Source of the DNA: CADEDH01 sp965262175
Lineage (GTDB): Bacteria > Actinomycetota > Acidimicrobiia > Acidimicrobiales > SZUA-35
Assembly (NCBI GenBank): GCA_965262175.1
Contig: CBDHES010000002.1
Span: 2,542,001-2,606,000 of the forward strand
Direction: 5' to 3'
Length of the DNA stretch: 64,000 nt
A program made the translations under genes and the position numbers. Below, piece after piece: positions 56,568 to 64,000 of this stretch; position 1 is the first letter of the stretch; every line of letters starts with the position of its first letter. The notes under the pieces were generated by a model, which worked only from the letters and a program-made list of their open reading frames with translations, did no database searches and had not been told where the DNA came from.

Positions 56568-57340
56568 CGATGCCGGTTCCCCCCGCGCTGCGTTCGGCCG
56601 AGCGGGAGTGGCGGTTCTTCCGCCTCACCTGGAAGGGCACGGCCTTCACCACCTTCGTCTCGCCGACCCTGATGCTGCTGGCGCTCGGGGTCGGTCTCGG
56701 CGGCCTGGTCGACGGCGGCGATGAGCTCGGTGGCCTCGACTACCTGGAGTTCCTGGCCCCCGGGCTGGCGGTGGCGGCCGCGGCCCAGATGGCGGCCGGG
56801 CTCGGGTTGTGGCCGATCATGGCCGGCCACCGGTGGATCGGCTTCCACCGGGCGATGGCCAACACGGAGCTCACGCCGGCCCAGATCGCCGTCGGCTACC
56901 TGACCTGGGTCCTCGTCCGGGCCACGGCGCAGGCTGCGGTGTTCCTGGCGGTGGCGGCGGTCCTCGGGGCGGTGTCGTCGCCGCTCGGGCTGGTCGCCGC
57001 TCCGGTCGCCGGCTTGACGGCGTGCGCCCTCGCCGCTCCCCTCGTCGCCTACACCGCCACCTGCGACTCCGATGGACCCTTCGACCCGATCATGCGGGTG
57101 GTGGCGACCCCGCTCTACCTCTTCTCCGGCTCGTTCTTCCCGCTGACCCAGCTCCCCGAGCCGATCCAGGTCGTGGCCAAGATCTTCCCCCTGTGGCACG
57201 GCATCGAGCTGGCCCGGGCCGCCACCGCTGGCCTCGGGTCCGCCTGGTGGCCGCCGGCCCATCTGGCGGTGATCGTCGCCTGGTTGGTGGTCGGGGTGGC
57301 GGTGGCCCGTCGTACGTTCCCCGCCCGGTTGACGCCATGA
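56564..57340 (+). CDS. ABC-2-type exporter permease, first
   Basis: A 258-residue membrane protein with six hydrophobic helices and the ABC-2 signature FLAPGLAVAAAAQMAAGL and LYLFSGSFFPLTQLPEPIQVVAKIFPLWHG. The GTG 56564 overlaps the ATPase stop; ATG 56570 two codons later is the alternative. With the next gene it forms a heterodimeric channel, the NodJ-like arrangement. Confidence 0.9.
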   Translation: MTMPVPPALRSAEREWRFFRLTWKGTAFTTFVSPTLMLLALGVGLGGLVDGGDELGGLDYLEFLAPGLAVAAAAQMAAGLGLWPIMAGHRWIGFHRAMANTELTPAQIAVGYLTWVLVRATAQAAVFLAVAAVLGAVSSPLGLVAAPVAGLTACALAAPLVAYTATCDSDGPFDPIMRVVATPLYLFSGSFFPLTQLPEPIQVVAKIFPLWHGIELARAATAGLGSAWWPPAHLAVIVAWLVVGVAVARRTFPARLTP

Positions 57341-58149
57341 CCTCGATCCGTCCCGGCCCGCCGATCGTCGCCGGCCTCGCTCGTCGGTCGGCGTTCCCGC
57401 TCCGGGTCGTCCGCCGCAACGCCAAGCTGGCCCGGCACTACTGGGCGTTCTACGTCGGCCGGTTGCTCGAGCCGTTCCTCTACCTGTCGTCGATCGGGAT
57501 CGGGGTCGGGGTCCTGGTCGACGAGGTCGTCGGCCCGACCGGCGAGCCGATCCCGTACCGGCTGTTCGTGGCCCCCGCCATGCTCGCCACCTCGGCGATG
57601 AACGTGGCCATGTTCGCCTCGGCCAACGAGTTCTACGCCAAGTTCAAGTGGGTCCGGAGCTATGCCTCGATGCTGGCCACCCCGATCGGGGTTGGCGACA
57701 TCATCCGAGGCGAACTGCTGTGGATCCTGGTCACGGTGTCGATCCAGAGCACGGCGTTCGTGGCGACGATGGTGGCCCTCGGCCTCGTGTCGTCGTGGTG
57801 GGGCGTGCTGCTCCTCCCCGCCGCGCTCCTGGTCGCCTTCGCCTTCGCCGGCGCCGGGTTCGTGGCGGCCTCGTTCCTCCGGTCGTGGCTCGATTTCGAC
57901 TACATCTCGCTGGCCATCGTGCCCATGTTCCTGTTCTCGGCCAGCTTCTTCCCGATCGAGCGCTACCCGGAGCCGGTGGCCGTCATCGTCCGACTGACCC
58001 CGTTGTTCCACGGCGTCGACCTGGCCCGGGACCTGTCCCTCGGCACGGTCGACGGGTGGTCGCTGGTCTCGGTCGCCTACCTGGTCGGCATGGGCCTGGG
58101 TGCGTTGGCCGTCGCCGATCGCCGCCTGTCCCGGATGCTGCGACCCTGA
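57337..58149 (+). CDS. ABC-2-type exporter permease, second
   Basis: A 270-residue membrane protein, homologous in plan to the first permease. An N-terminal amphipathic stretch with RRNAKLARHYWAFYVGRLLEPFLYLSSIG, the FVAPAMLATSAMNVAMFAS segment and LFSASFFPIERYPEPVAVIVRLTPLFHGVDLARDL match the family. ATGA overlap with the preceding gene. Its last 73 bases overlap the convergent MFS gene. Exported substrate unknown. Confidence 0.9.
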   Translation: MTSIRPGPPIVAGLARRSAFPLRVVRRNAKLARHYWAFYVGRLLEPFLYLSSIGIGVGVLVDEVVGPTGEPIPYRLFVAPAMLATSAMNVAMFASANEFYAKFKWVRSYASMLATPIGVGDIIRGELLWILVTVSIQSTAFVATMVALGLVSSWWGVLLLPAALLVAFAFAGAGFVAASFLRSWLDFDYISLAIVPMFLFSASFFPIERYPEPVAVIVRLTPLFHGVDLARDLSLGTVDGWSLVSVAYLVGMGLGALAVADRRLSRMLRP

Positions 58150-59447
58150 GAGCGGCCGTTGCCCCGCACGGCCGGGAGGCGGGTGGCGAGGAGCAGCGCG
58201 GTGCCGTTGAGGACCGCGGCGACGACGAAGGCCGCCCGGTAGCTCCCGGTCGCGTCGAAGATCAGGGCGGCGACATAGGGCCCGATGGCGGCCATCGCCC
58301 CCGCCGCGGCGAACATGCGGCCGACGATGGCACCGGCGTGGGTCCGGCCGAAGTAGTCGCCGACCAGGGCCGGGAATAGTGCCACCGAGCCCCCGTACCC
58401 GAAGCCGAAGGCGATGGCCGATGGGTACAGGAGGGCCAGGCCGTCGGCGGTGGCCAGGCCGGCGAACGCCGCGGTCTCGACCGTCAGCGCCGCTACCACC
58501 GCCAGCCGGCGGTCGATCCGGTCCGAGATCGCCCCCATGCCCAGGCGGCCCACGATGCCTCCGACACCGATCGAGCTGACGACGGTCGCCGCGGTGACCG
58601 GGGCGATGCCGAGCCCGACGGCGAAGGCCGAGCCGTGGACGAAGGGGACGAAGACCACGATGAAGGTGAGTGAGTACATGGCCGACAGCAGCCAGTACGT
58701 CGAGGATCGGATGGCCTCGGCCGGGGTGAGCGCCGACCGGTCGGCCACCGGGTCCGGGGGGTGGTCGTGGCCGTCGGGGTGGAGGCCGACCGACTCTGGG
58801 TCCCGGACCAGCAACGCTGCTGCGGCCAGCAGGCCGATCAGGCCGACGGAGGCCATGATGGCGAGCGCAGCTCGCCATCCGACGGCCAGGATCAGGGCGG
58901 CGGCGATCGGGGGAGCCACGATGTTGCCGGCCGAGCCGCCGGTCGTCACGATCGCCCCGGCGATGCCTCGCCGCTCGACGAACCACCGAACCGCAGTGGC
59001 GTTGACCGGCACCCAGGAGCAGCTCATCCCGATCGGGGCGATGACCGCCAGGGCGAGGGTGGTGATCAGGAGGTCGTCGGCGACCGACCACAGCAGGTAG
59101 CCGGCGATGAGGAGGATCGACCCGACGGCCACCGTCCGGCGCGGCCCCCACCGATCGGTTGCCCACCCCGACACCGCCGACAGGGCGCTGTAGACGGCGA
59201 TGTACACGGCGAAGATGCCCGACAGCGTCGTCTGGGACCAGCCCTCCGATTCGGTGGCCGCCTGGCGGAACTCGCCGAAGCTGAACTGCAGGCCGTAGAC
59301 CATGAACAGGACGGCGAACCCGGCCCCGACGATGACCCAGCCCCGGAAGAACGGCAGACGCCCGCCGGCCGGCGACGGTCGGGGGCCGAGGCGCGGGCCG
59401 GGGAGCGCGGTATCGGGGGGCGGGACAGCTCCGGCGGTGTCGGCCAC
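58077..59447 (-). CDS. MFS transporter
   Basis: A 456-residue major facilitator protein with about twelve helices, of the oxalate/formate-antiporter-like group: FFRGWVIVGAGFAVLFMVYGLQFSFGEFRQA, then SGWATDRWGPRRTVAVGS. The second half has RLGMGAISDRIDRRL. It has a similar opening to the MFS protein at 36.9 kb but is otherwise distinct. GTG 59447 lies 16 bases after the esterase stop, so they probably share a transcript. The C-terminal tail is Arg-rich and overlaps the exporter gene. Confidence 0.87.
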   Translation of the reverse strand: MADTAGAVPPPDTALPGPRLGPRPSPAGGRLPFFRGWVIVGAGFAVLFMVYGLQFSFGEFRQAATESEGWSQTTLSGIFAVYIAVYSALSAVSGWATDRWGPRRTVAVGSILLIAGYLLWSVADDLLITTLALAVIAPIGMSCSWVPVNATAVRWFVERRGIAGAIVTTGGSAGNIVAPPIAAALILAVGWRAALAIMASVGLIGLLAAAALLVRDPESVGLHPDGHDHPPDPVADRSALTPAEAIRSSTYWLLSAMYSLTFIVVFVPFVHGSAFAVGLGIAPVTAATVVSSIGVGGIVGRLGMGAISDRIDRRLAVVAALTVETAAFAGLATADGLALLYPSAIAFGFGYGGSVALFPALVGDYFGRTHAGAIVGRMFAAAGAMAAIGPYVAALIFDATGSYRAAFVVAAVLNGTALLLATRLPAVRGNGRSQGRSIRDRRRSATANAPRPMPTR

Positions 59448-59463
59448 CTGGGTCCGATGATCC

Positions 59464-60600
59464 CTAGCCGAGGGCGTCGTAGGCCGCGGCGAGGATGTCG
59501 GCGCCCCGGGCGTCGCCCAGGACCCCTTCGGCCATCCGGTTCATCACGTAGGCGACCGTGACCCGGCGGTCGGTGTCGACCACGATCAGCGACCCGCCCC
59601 AGCCGCCCCAGAAGCAGACGTTCCCGTCGGGCATGTGGGGAACCGACTCCGACTTCAGCCCGTAGCCGATACCGAATCGGAGCGGGACGCCGAGTACGAC
59701 GTCGATCCCGTCGGCCTGGACCTCGAAGATCCGGGCGATGGTCGGTGGCGAGAGGAGCCGGACCCCGTCGACCTCGCCCCCGTTGGCCACCACGGCCTGG
59801 GCTCGGGCGACCGCCCGGGCGTTGCCGTGGCCGTTGGCCGCCCCGATGTCGGCCTGGCGCCACTCGCTGGTCCACGCCTCGGAGGCCTCGGGGGCGGGGC
59901 CGGTCATCGTCTTGACCGCCGGGCTGTCGGGATCCATGGCTGCGAGGTCGAAGGGGAGTGGGGGCGGGGGGATCACGTTCGAGACCCGGTCGAAGTGGCT
60001 CGGGTCGAGCCCGATGTGGAAGTCGAGGCCGAGGGGGCCGGCGATCTCGGTGGCGAAGAACTGGCCCAGCCTCTGGCCCGAGACCCGGCGGATGACCTCG
60101 CCGACGAGATGGCCCTGGTTCAGGGCGTGGTAGCCGGAGGCGGTGCCGGGCTCCCACCACGGTGCCTGGGCCGCCAGCCGGGCGGTCGACTTCTCCCAGT
60201 CGTAGATGTCGGCCACCTCGACCGGTTGGGCCCATCCCGACACGCCGGAGGTGTGGCTCATCAACTGCTTGACGGTGATCCGCTCCTTGCCCTCCGCTGC
60301 GAACTCCGGCCAGTAGGTGGCCACCGGGGCGTCGAGATCGAGTTCTTCCCGATCGGCGAGCACCAGGGCCGCCAGCGACGTCATCGTCTTGGTCGTCGAC
60401 CAGACGTTGGTGATCGTGTCGGCCGCCCACGGGGTGGTGCGGGCCTCGTCGGTCCACCCTCCCCAGAGGTCGACCACGGTCTCACCGTCCACCGTCACCG
60501 ACGCCGACGCCCCGACGTCGGTCCCGGCATCGATGGAAGCGGACAGGAGCTCCCCGATCCGATCGAAGCGGGCATCGTTGGTTCCCTGGATCTCGGCCAT
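59464..60600 (-). CDS. Beta-lactamase-fold (class C-like) esterase/hydrolase
   Basis: A 378-residue serine hydrolase of the beta-lactamase superfamily, EstB-like. The nucleophile motif is STTK (68-71); Y157 in SGYHALNQG is the tyrosine of the YxN-like motif, with Ala-Leu in place of the usual pattern, and MSHTSG precedes it. These proteins usually hydrolyse esters rather than beta-lactams. No signal peptide is visible. ATG 60600 lies five bases after TAGCGT. The MFS gene follows in the same operon and may import its substrate or export its product. Confidence 0.87.
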   Translation of the reverse strand: MAEIQGTNDARFDRIGELLSASIDAGTDVGASASVTVDGETVVDLWGGWTDEARTTPWAADTITNVWSTTKTMTSLAALVLADREELDLDAPVATYWPEFAAEGKERITVKQLMSHTSGVSGWAQPVEVADIYDWEKSTARLAAQAPWWEPGTASGYHALNQGHLVGEVIRRVSGQRLGQFFATEIAGPLGLDFHIGLDPSHFDRVSNVIPPPPLPFDLAAMDPDSPAVKTMTGPAPEASEAWTSEWRQADIGAANGHGNARAVARAQAVVANGGEVDGVRLLSPPTIARIFEVQADGIDVVLGVPLRFGIGYGLKSESVPHMPDGNVCFWGGWGGSLIVVDTDRRVTVAYVMNRMAEGVLGDARGADILAAAYDALG

Positions 60601-60605
60601 GGCCC

Positions 60606-60611
60606 ACGCTA
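60606..60611 (-). promoter_or_regulatory. Leaderless-type -10 element (TAGCGT, minus strand)
   Basis: TAGCGT, five bases, then ATG 60600. Confidence 0.45.
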
Positions 60612-60659
60612 CGTCCGGCGATCCTCGGTTCGCCAGATGCCCGTCGACCTGGCGCGACC

Positions 60660-61787
60660 TCAGCCGGGGTCGGGGGCCGGATCGGGCGCCGGGTCGGGCG
60701 CAGGGTCGAGGCCCAGCTCGGGATCCGGTTTCGACAGGGTGGTGACCACCGACACGATGGCCGCGGTGACCGGTACGGCCACGATCGCCCCCGGGATGCC
60801 GGCCACCACCCCGCCGGCGGTGAGCGAGATCAGCACGATCGAGGGGTGGAGCTTCACCGATCGGCTCATCACCATCGGGATGATCACGTCGCCCTCGACC
60901 TGCTGGATGGCGAGGACGATGATCGCCACGAGGATGGCGTCGGTCGGGCCGTTGGCCACCAGGGCGACCAGCACCGCCAGACCACCGGCGACGATCACCC
61001 CCAGGATCGGTACGAAGGCGGCGAAGAACGCCAGCACGGCCAGGGCGAACACGAGGGGAACCCCCAGCACGACCAGGGCCAGCCCGATCGCCAGCCCGTC
61101 GAACAGCCCGGCGAGGGCCATACCCCGCAGCCAGTTGCGGAGGGTGGCCATCAGCCGCCGCCCGGCGATGTCGATCACCCCCGACCGGTCGGGCGGGATC
61201 CGGGCCAGGAACCACCGCCACATGCCCCCGCCATCGTTCACGAAGTACCAGGTGAGCACGAGGGCCAGCACCGCCCCGGTCAGGATCTCGGCCACGGCGC
61301 TGAGGCCGACCGACGGGTCGAGGATGACCCCGTCGACCCCGCTCGCCACCCGGTCTCGGATGTCGTCCTCGATCTGGTCGACCTGCTGCTGGTCCATCTG
61401 GAGCGGGCCGGTCTGGGCCCAGTCCTTGAGGTCGATGGCCGCCTCGTCGATCGCCAGGCCGAGGTCGGCGAACTCGTCGGCGAACCGGGGCACGACGAGC
61501 ACGAAGAGCCCGACGAGGAACAGCGCCACGCTGAGCACACCGATCCAGGTGGCCAGCACCCGGGGGATGCCTCGATCCTGGAGCCACTGGACCGGCGGTT
61601 GGATGGCCGAGGTGAGGATCACCGCCACGAACACGGCGAACACGACGAACTGGAGCTGGGTGATCAGCCAGATGACGACGTACAGCGCGGCGGCGACGAC
61701 CAGGAACCGCCACGACCAGCTCGCAGCCCGGTCGAGGCTCGGCGGCACGTGCCACCGACTGCGCCCCTCGCTGTTCGGCTGATCCAT
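60660..61787 (-). CDS. AI-2E/PerM-family transporter
   Basis: A 375-residue membrane protein with about eight helices in the AI-2E (PerM) pattern: SAIQPPVQWLQDRGIPRVLATWIG, a cytoplasmic coiled stretch (about 110-150), then VLTWYFVNDGG and FFAAFVPILGVIVAGGLAVLVAL, the most conserved segment. The family exports autoinducer-2 or is an ion antiporter; no AI-2 genes are nearby. ATG 61787 is used; GTG 61790 is nearly equal, with AGGAGG just ahead. The C-terminus ends in repeated Asp-Pro-Ala-Pro. Confidence 0.87.
   Translation of the reverse strand: MDQPNSEGRSRWHVPPSLDRAASWSWRFLVVAAALYVVIWLITQLQFVVFAVFVAVILTSAIQPPVQWLQDRGIPRVLATWIGVLSVALFLVGLFVLVVPRFADEFADLGLAIDEAAIDLKDWAQTGPLQMDQQQVDQIEDDIRDRVASGVDGVILDPSVGLSAVAEILTGAVLALVLTWYFVNDGGGMWRWFLARIPPDRSGVIDIAGRRLMATLRNWLRGMALAGLFDGLAIGLALVVLGVPLVFALAVLAFFAAFVPILGVIVAGGLAVLVALVANGPTDAILVAIIVLAIQQVEGDVIIPMVMSRSVKLHPSIVLISLTAGGVVAGIPGAIVAVPVTAAIVSVVTTLSKPDPELGLDPAPDPAPDPAPDPG
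60666..60707 (-). repeat. 12-base repeat encoding Asp-Pro-Ala-Pro at the C-terminus
   Basis: Three tandem units at the very end of the AI-2E transporter coding region; probably a disordered tail. Confidence 0.75.
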
Positions 61788-61838
61788 CACCCTCCTCGTC
61801 GGCTGGTGTCGGTCTCCCCACGAGACCCCAGAGGCCCC

Positions 61839-61848
61839 ACACTAGAGA
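61839..61848. promoter_or_regulatory. Overlapping divergent promoter elements
   Basis: ACACTAGAGA holds TAGTGT for the minus-strand transporter (61844-61839) and TAGAGA for the plus-strand amidohydrolase (61843-61848), with leaders of about 45 and 90 bases. One protein binding here could control both genes. Confidence 0.3.
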
Positions 61849-61942
61849 CGGTATCGGCGTCGGCGGCGGCAGTGGTGAGGACTTGGTCCCGACCTCACCA
61901 ATGGGCGAGCCTGGAGGAACGGTTGCAAAGGGGGTTGCCGTC

Positions 61943-63148
61943 ATGTCCGTCACCGAAACCACGCCGACCGCGACAGCGGTCGACGAGCTGTTCCCTGGGA
62001 TCAGCATCATCGATTCCGACACCCACTGGTCCGAGCCGCACGATCTGTGGACCTCGCTGGCACCGGCCCGATACCGGGACCTGGTGCCCCAGATCAAGGA
62101 GGTCAACGGTCGCCGGAAGTGGGTCGTCAACGGCGACATCCCGATCGCTGGCGACTCGGCGGTCAGCGCCATCGGACCCGACGGGGAGAAGATGCTGGGC
62201 CTGTCGTTCCTCAAGGCCGACATCGACCTCGTCCACGCCGCGTCCTACGACTGCGACGCTCGCCTCGAGCTCATGGACCGGATGGGCGTGAGCCACGGGA
62301 TCGTGTATCCCAACGTCGGGGGCTTCGGCAACCAGAACTTTCTCAAGGTCGACGACGCCGCGCTCCGCATCGCCTGTGTCGAGATCTACAACGACTGGAT
62401 GAGCGATCTCCAGGCTCGGTCCGGGGGTCGGATCCTGCCCATGGCCCTCGTGCCGTGGTGGGACATCGACGCCTCGGTGGCCGAGGTCGATCGCATGCAC
62501 CGCAACGGGGCCCGGGGCATCGTGATGTGCTCCAACCCCCACGACTCGGGCATGCCGAACTTCGCCCAGCCCGATTGGCGCCCGTTCTGGGAGATCTGCG
62601 AGGCGCTGGAGATGCCGATCAACTTCCACATCGGGGCCTCGGAGGGCGACATCAACTGGTCGGGCACCGTCCCCTACGACACCTGGTCGGGCGACGTGAA
62701 GCTGTCGCTCGGCGGTGCCGCCATCTTCCTCGGCCAGCTCCGGTGGATGGTGAACCTCCTCATCAGCGACGTGCCCGAGCGGTATCCCAGCCTCAACTTC
62801 GTGTCGGTCGAGAGCGGGATCGGGTGGATCCCCTTCCTCCTCGATGCGCTCGACTACCAGTGCGGTGAGACCGCCCCCGACCACCTGGCCCATCTGTCGA
62901 TGAAGCCGTCGGAGTACTTCATGCGGCAGTTCCACGGGTGCTTCTGGTTCGAGAGCCGAACCCTGGGTCCGGCCATCGATCACCTCGGGGCCGACAACAT
63001 CATGTTCGAGACCGACATCCCCCACCCGACCTGCCTCTACCCGCACAGCGTCGAGCGGGTCCGGGACGCCATCGGTGACCTCGCCCCCGACGTGCAACGC
63101 AAGATCCTCCAGGACAACGCGGCCCGGCTGTACAAGATCGATGTCTGA
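61943..63148 (+). CDS. Amidohydrolase-2-family (TIM-barrel) metal hydrolase
   Basis: A 401-residue protein of the amidohydrolase-2/ACMS-decarboxylase-like group. Recognisable segments: IIDSDTHWSEPHDLW (the metal site, with D-x-H in place of the usual DxHxH), LELMDRMGVSHGIVYPNVG, INFHIGASEG, VSVESGIGWIPFLLDALD and FETDIPHPTCLYP. ATG 61943 has AAGGGGG eight bases upstream. Members act on C-C or C-N bonds of small aromatic or organic acids. It overlaps the next CoA transferase by eight bases, so both likely serve one degradation route. Confidence 0.85.
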   Translation: MSVTETTPTATAVDELFPGISIIDSDTHWSEPHDLWTSLAPARYRDLVPQIKEVNGRRKWVVNGDIPIAGDSAVSAIGPDGEKMLGLSFLKADIDLVHAASYDCDARLELMDRMGVSHGIVYPNVGGFGNQNFLKVDDAALRIACVEIYNDWMSDLQARSGGRILPMALVPWWDIDASVAEVDRMHRNGARGIVMCSNPHDSGMPNFAQPDWRPFWEICEALEMPINFHIGASEGDINWSGTVPYDTWSGDVKLSLGGAAIFLGQLRWMVNLLISDVPERYPSLNFVSVESGIGWIPFLLDALDYQCGETAPDHLAHLSMKPSEYFMRQFHGCFWFESRTLGPAIDHLGADNIMFETDIPHPTCLYPHSVERVRDAIGDLAPDVQRKILQDNAARLYKIDV

Positions 63149-64000
63149 AGCCGGGACCGGTCCGGGCTCGGACGGCAGCGATCTGCCGCTGGCCGATGTG
63201 GTGGTGCTCGACCTGACGATCGCCCGGGCCGGGCCGACCGCGGTCCGCCAGCTGGCCGACTGGGGGGCCGACGTGATCCGGATCGAGCCGCCGGAGGCGG
63301 CCCCGACCGCCGGGGCCCACACGTCGCCCGACTACCTGAACCTCCACCGCAACAAGCGGAGCCTGGGCCTCGACCTGAAGACCGAGGCCGGCCGAGGTCT
63401 GCTCCACCGGTTGGTCGGCGACGCCGACGTACTGGTCGAGAACATGCGGACCCCGGTCAAGCACCGGTTGGGGTTCGATTGGGAGACGGTCTCGGCGATC
63501 AACCCCCGGTTGGTGATGGGGTCGATCTCCGGCTTCGGTCAGACCGGCCCCTATGCCGAGCGGGGCGGTGTCGATCAGATCGCCCAGGGTCTGGGCGGGA
63601 TGATGAGCGTGACCGGGCTGCCCGGGCAGGGCCCGGTGCGGGCCGGGGTCGCCATCTCCGACGTCACCGCCGGGCTCCAGCTGGCGATCGGGATCCTGGT
63701 CGCCCTCCACGAACGGGAGCGGACCGGGCGGGGTCGGTGGGTTCACACGTCGTTGCTCGAATCGATGATCGGGATGCTCGACTTCCAGGCCGCCCGCTAC
63801 ACGGTGGAGCGGGAGGTGCCGCCCCAGGCCGGCAACGACCACCCGACCCTGGCCCCGATGGGGACCTTCGCCACCGGCGACGGCCACCTCAACCTCGCCG
63901 CCTCGTGGGGTCACCTCTGGGTCGCGCTGTGCAAGGTGATCGACCGCCCCGAGCTGCCAGACGATCCCCGCTTCGCCACGGCCCGGGACCGGGCCACCAA
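63141..64000 (+). CDS. CaiB/BaiF-family CoA transferase, N-terminal part (cut by window end)
   Basis: The frame is open from ATG 63141 to the end of the window, giving 286 codons. It shows VVVLDLTIARAGPTAVRQLADWGADVIRIE, NLHRNKRSLGLDLK, GSISGFGQTGPY and a catalytic aspartate in AGVAISDVTAG. It overlaps the end of the amidohydrolase gene by eight bases. About 100 residues are missing. It is the third member of the family here and the closest to the one at 27.8 kb in motif detail. Confidence 0.9.
   Translation, partial: MSEAGTGPGSDGSDLPLADVVVLDLTIARAGPTAVRQLADWGADVIRIEPPEAAPTAGAHTSPDYLNLHRNKRSLGLDLKTEAGRGLLHRLVGDADVLVENMRTPVKHRLGFDWETVSAINPRLVMGSISGFGQTGPYAERGGVDQIAQGLGGMMSVTGLPGQGPVRAGVAISDVTAGLQLAIGILVALHERERTGRGRWVHTSLLESMIGMLDFQAARYTVEREVPPQAGNDHPTLAPMGTFATGDGHLNLAASWGHLWVALCKVIDRPELPDDPRFATARDRAT

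Noticed and set aside
59464..60600. True class C beta-lactamase
   Set aside because: No signal peptide, and the YxN and KTG motifs are not canonical; an esterase-type member of the superfamily is more likely.
1..64000. tRNA, rRNA, tmRNA or RNase P RNA genes
   Set aside because: I looked for T-loop-like GGTTCGA sequences with acceptor stems and for conserved rRNA, tmRNA and RNase P cores and found none; a GGTTCGATCC at 1407 lies inside the ATPase gene without a cloverleaf.
1..64000. CRISPR arrays, insertion sequences, prophage or integration signs
   Set aside because: The only tandem arrays are in-frame 12-15 base coding repeats without spacers; no transposase, integrase or terminal repeat pairs were seen, and GC is even.

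Overview
This is a 64 kb piece of a high-GC (about 70 %), densely packed actinobacterial chromosome. CaiB-type CoA transferases, an MMPL exporter, many CDS with GTG or TTG starts, a subtilase with a Trp-Thr-Gly-Ser-Ser repeat tail and widespread leaderless-looking starts suggest the class Acidimicrobiia; this placement is inference, since the window has no rRNA or other phylogenetic marker. I recognise 55 protein genes, two of them cut by the window ends. I see no tRNA, rRNA, CRISPR array, transposase, integrase or phage gene, so the window reads as ordinary chromosome rather than an island.

Layout. 0-6 kb: the end of a binding-protein gene, an ABC importer (ATPase and fused permease), a PP2C-like phosphatase, an endonuclease/exonuclease/phosphatase-fold enzyme and a LacI regulator, coupled by 4-base overlaps. 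6-12.5 kb: an APH-fold kinase, a TauD-type dioxygenase, an SRPBCC protein, a PhoB-like two-component pair whose kinase carries a tandem repeat, an AraC regulator and an HpaH-like hydratase. 12.6-20.6 kb: secreted metallophosphoesterase, anchored GH16-like protein, receptor Ser/Thr kinase, SMP-30 hydrolase and D-aminoacylase-like amidohydrolase. 20.7-25.6 kb: a single 1634-residue SF1 helicase-nuclease. 25.6-34.4 kb: EamA transporter, two tandem CoA transferases, Lin0512 protein, an acyl-CoA ligase/MFS pair and the repeat-tailed subtilase. 34.5-40.7 kb: flavoprotein-methyltransferase fusion with divergent XRE-cupin regulator, MFS transporter with a leader ORF, methylmalonyl-CoA epimerase, CinA-domain protein, a structured 408-base gene-free stretch and a lipase. 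40.7-45.6 kb: zincin, lipoprotein and a NarL-type two-component pair. 45.5-64 kb: MMPL exporter, TPP enzyme, DUF3291 and DUF427 proteins, alpha/beta hydrolase, an SDR lacking its catalytic Tyr and Lys, a thioesterase/MGMT/membrane-protein operon, an ABC-2 exporter, MFS, beta-lactamase-fold esterase, AI-2E permease, and an amidohydrolase overlapping a third CoA transferase.

Together the genes describe a heterotroph handling acyl-CoA and organic-acid substrates (three CoA transferases, ligase, epimerase, thioesterase, hydratase, amidohydrolases) with much envelope sensing and export. The clearest regulatory theme is a TANNNT hexamer 5-8 bases (once 10) before the start codon of more than twenty genes on both strands, as expected for leaderless mRNAs. 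The points most worth following are the helicase-nuclease, the coiled-coil/WTGSS subtilase, the structured region before the lipase, the coupled leader ORF at 36.85 kb, the importer-phosphatase operon and the degenerate SDR.
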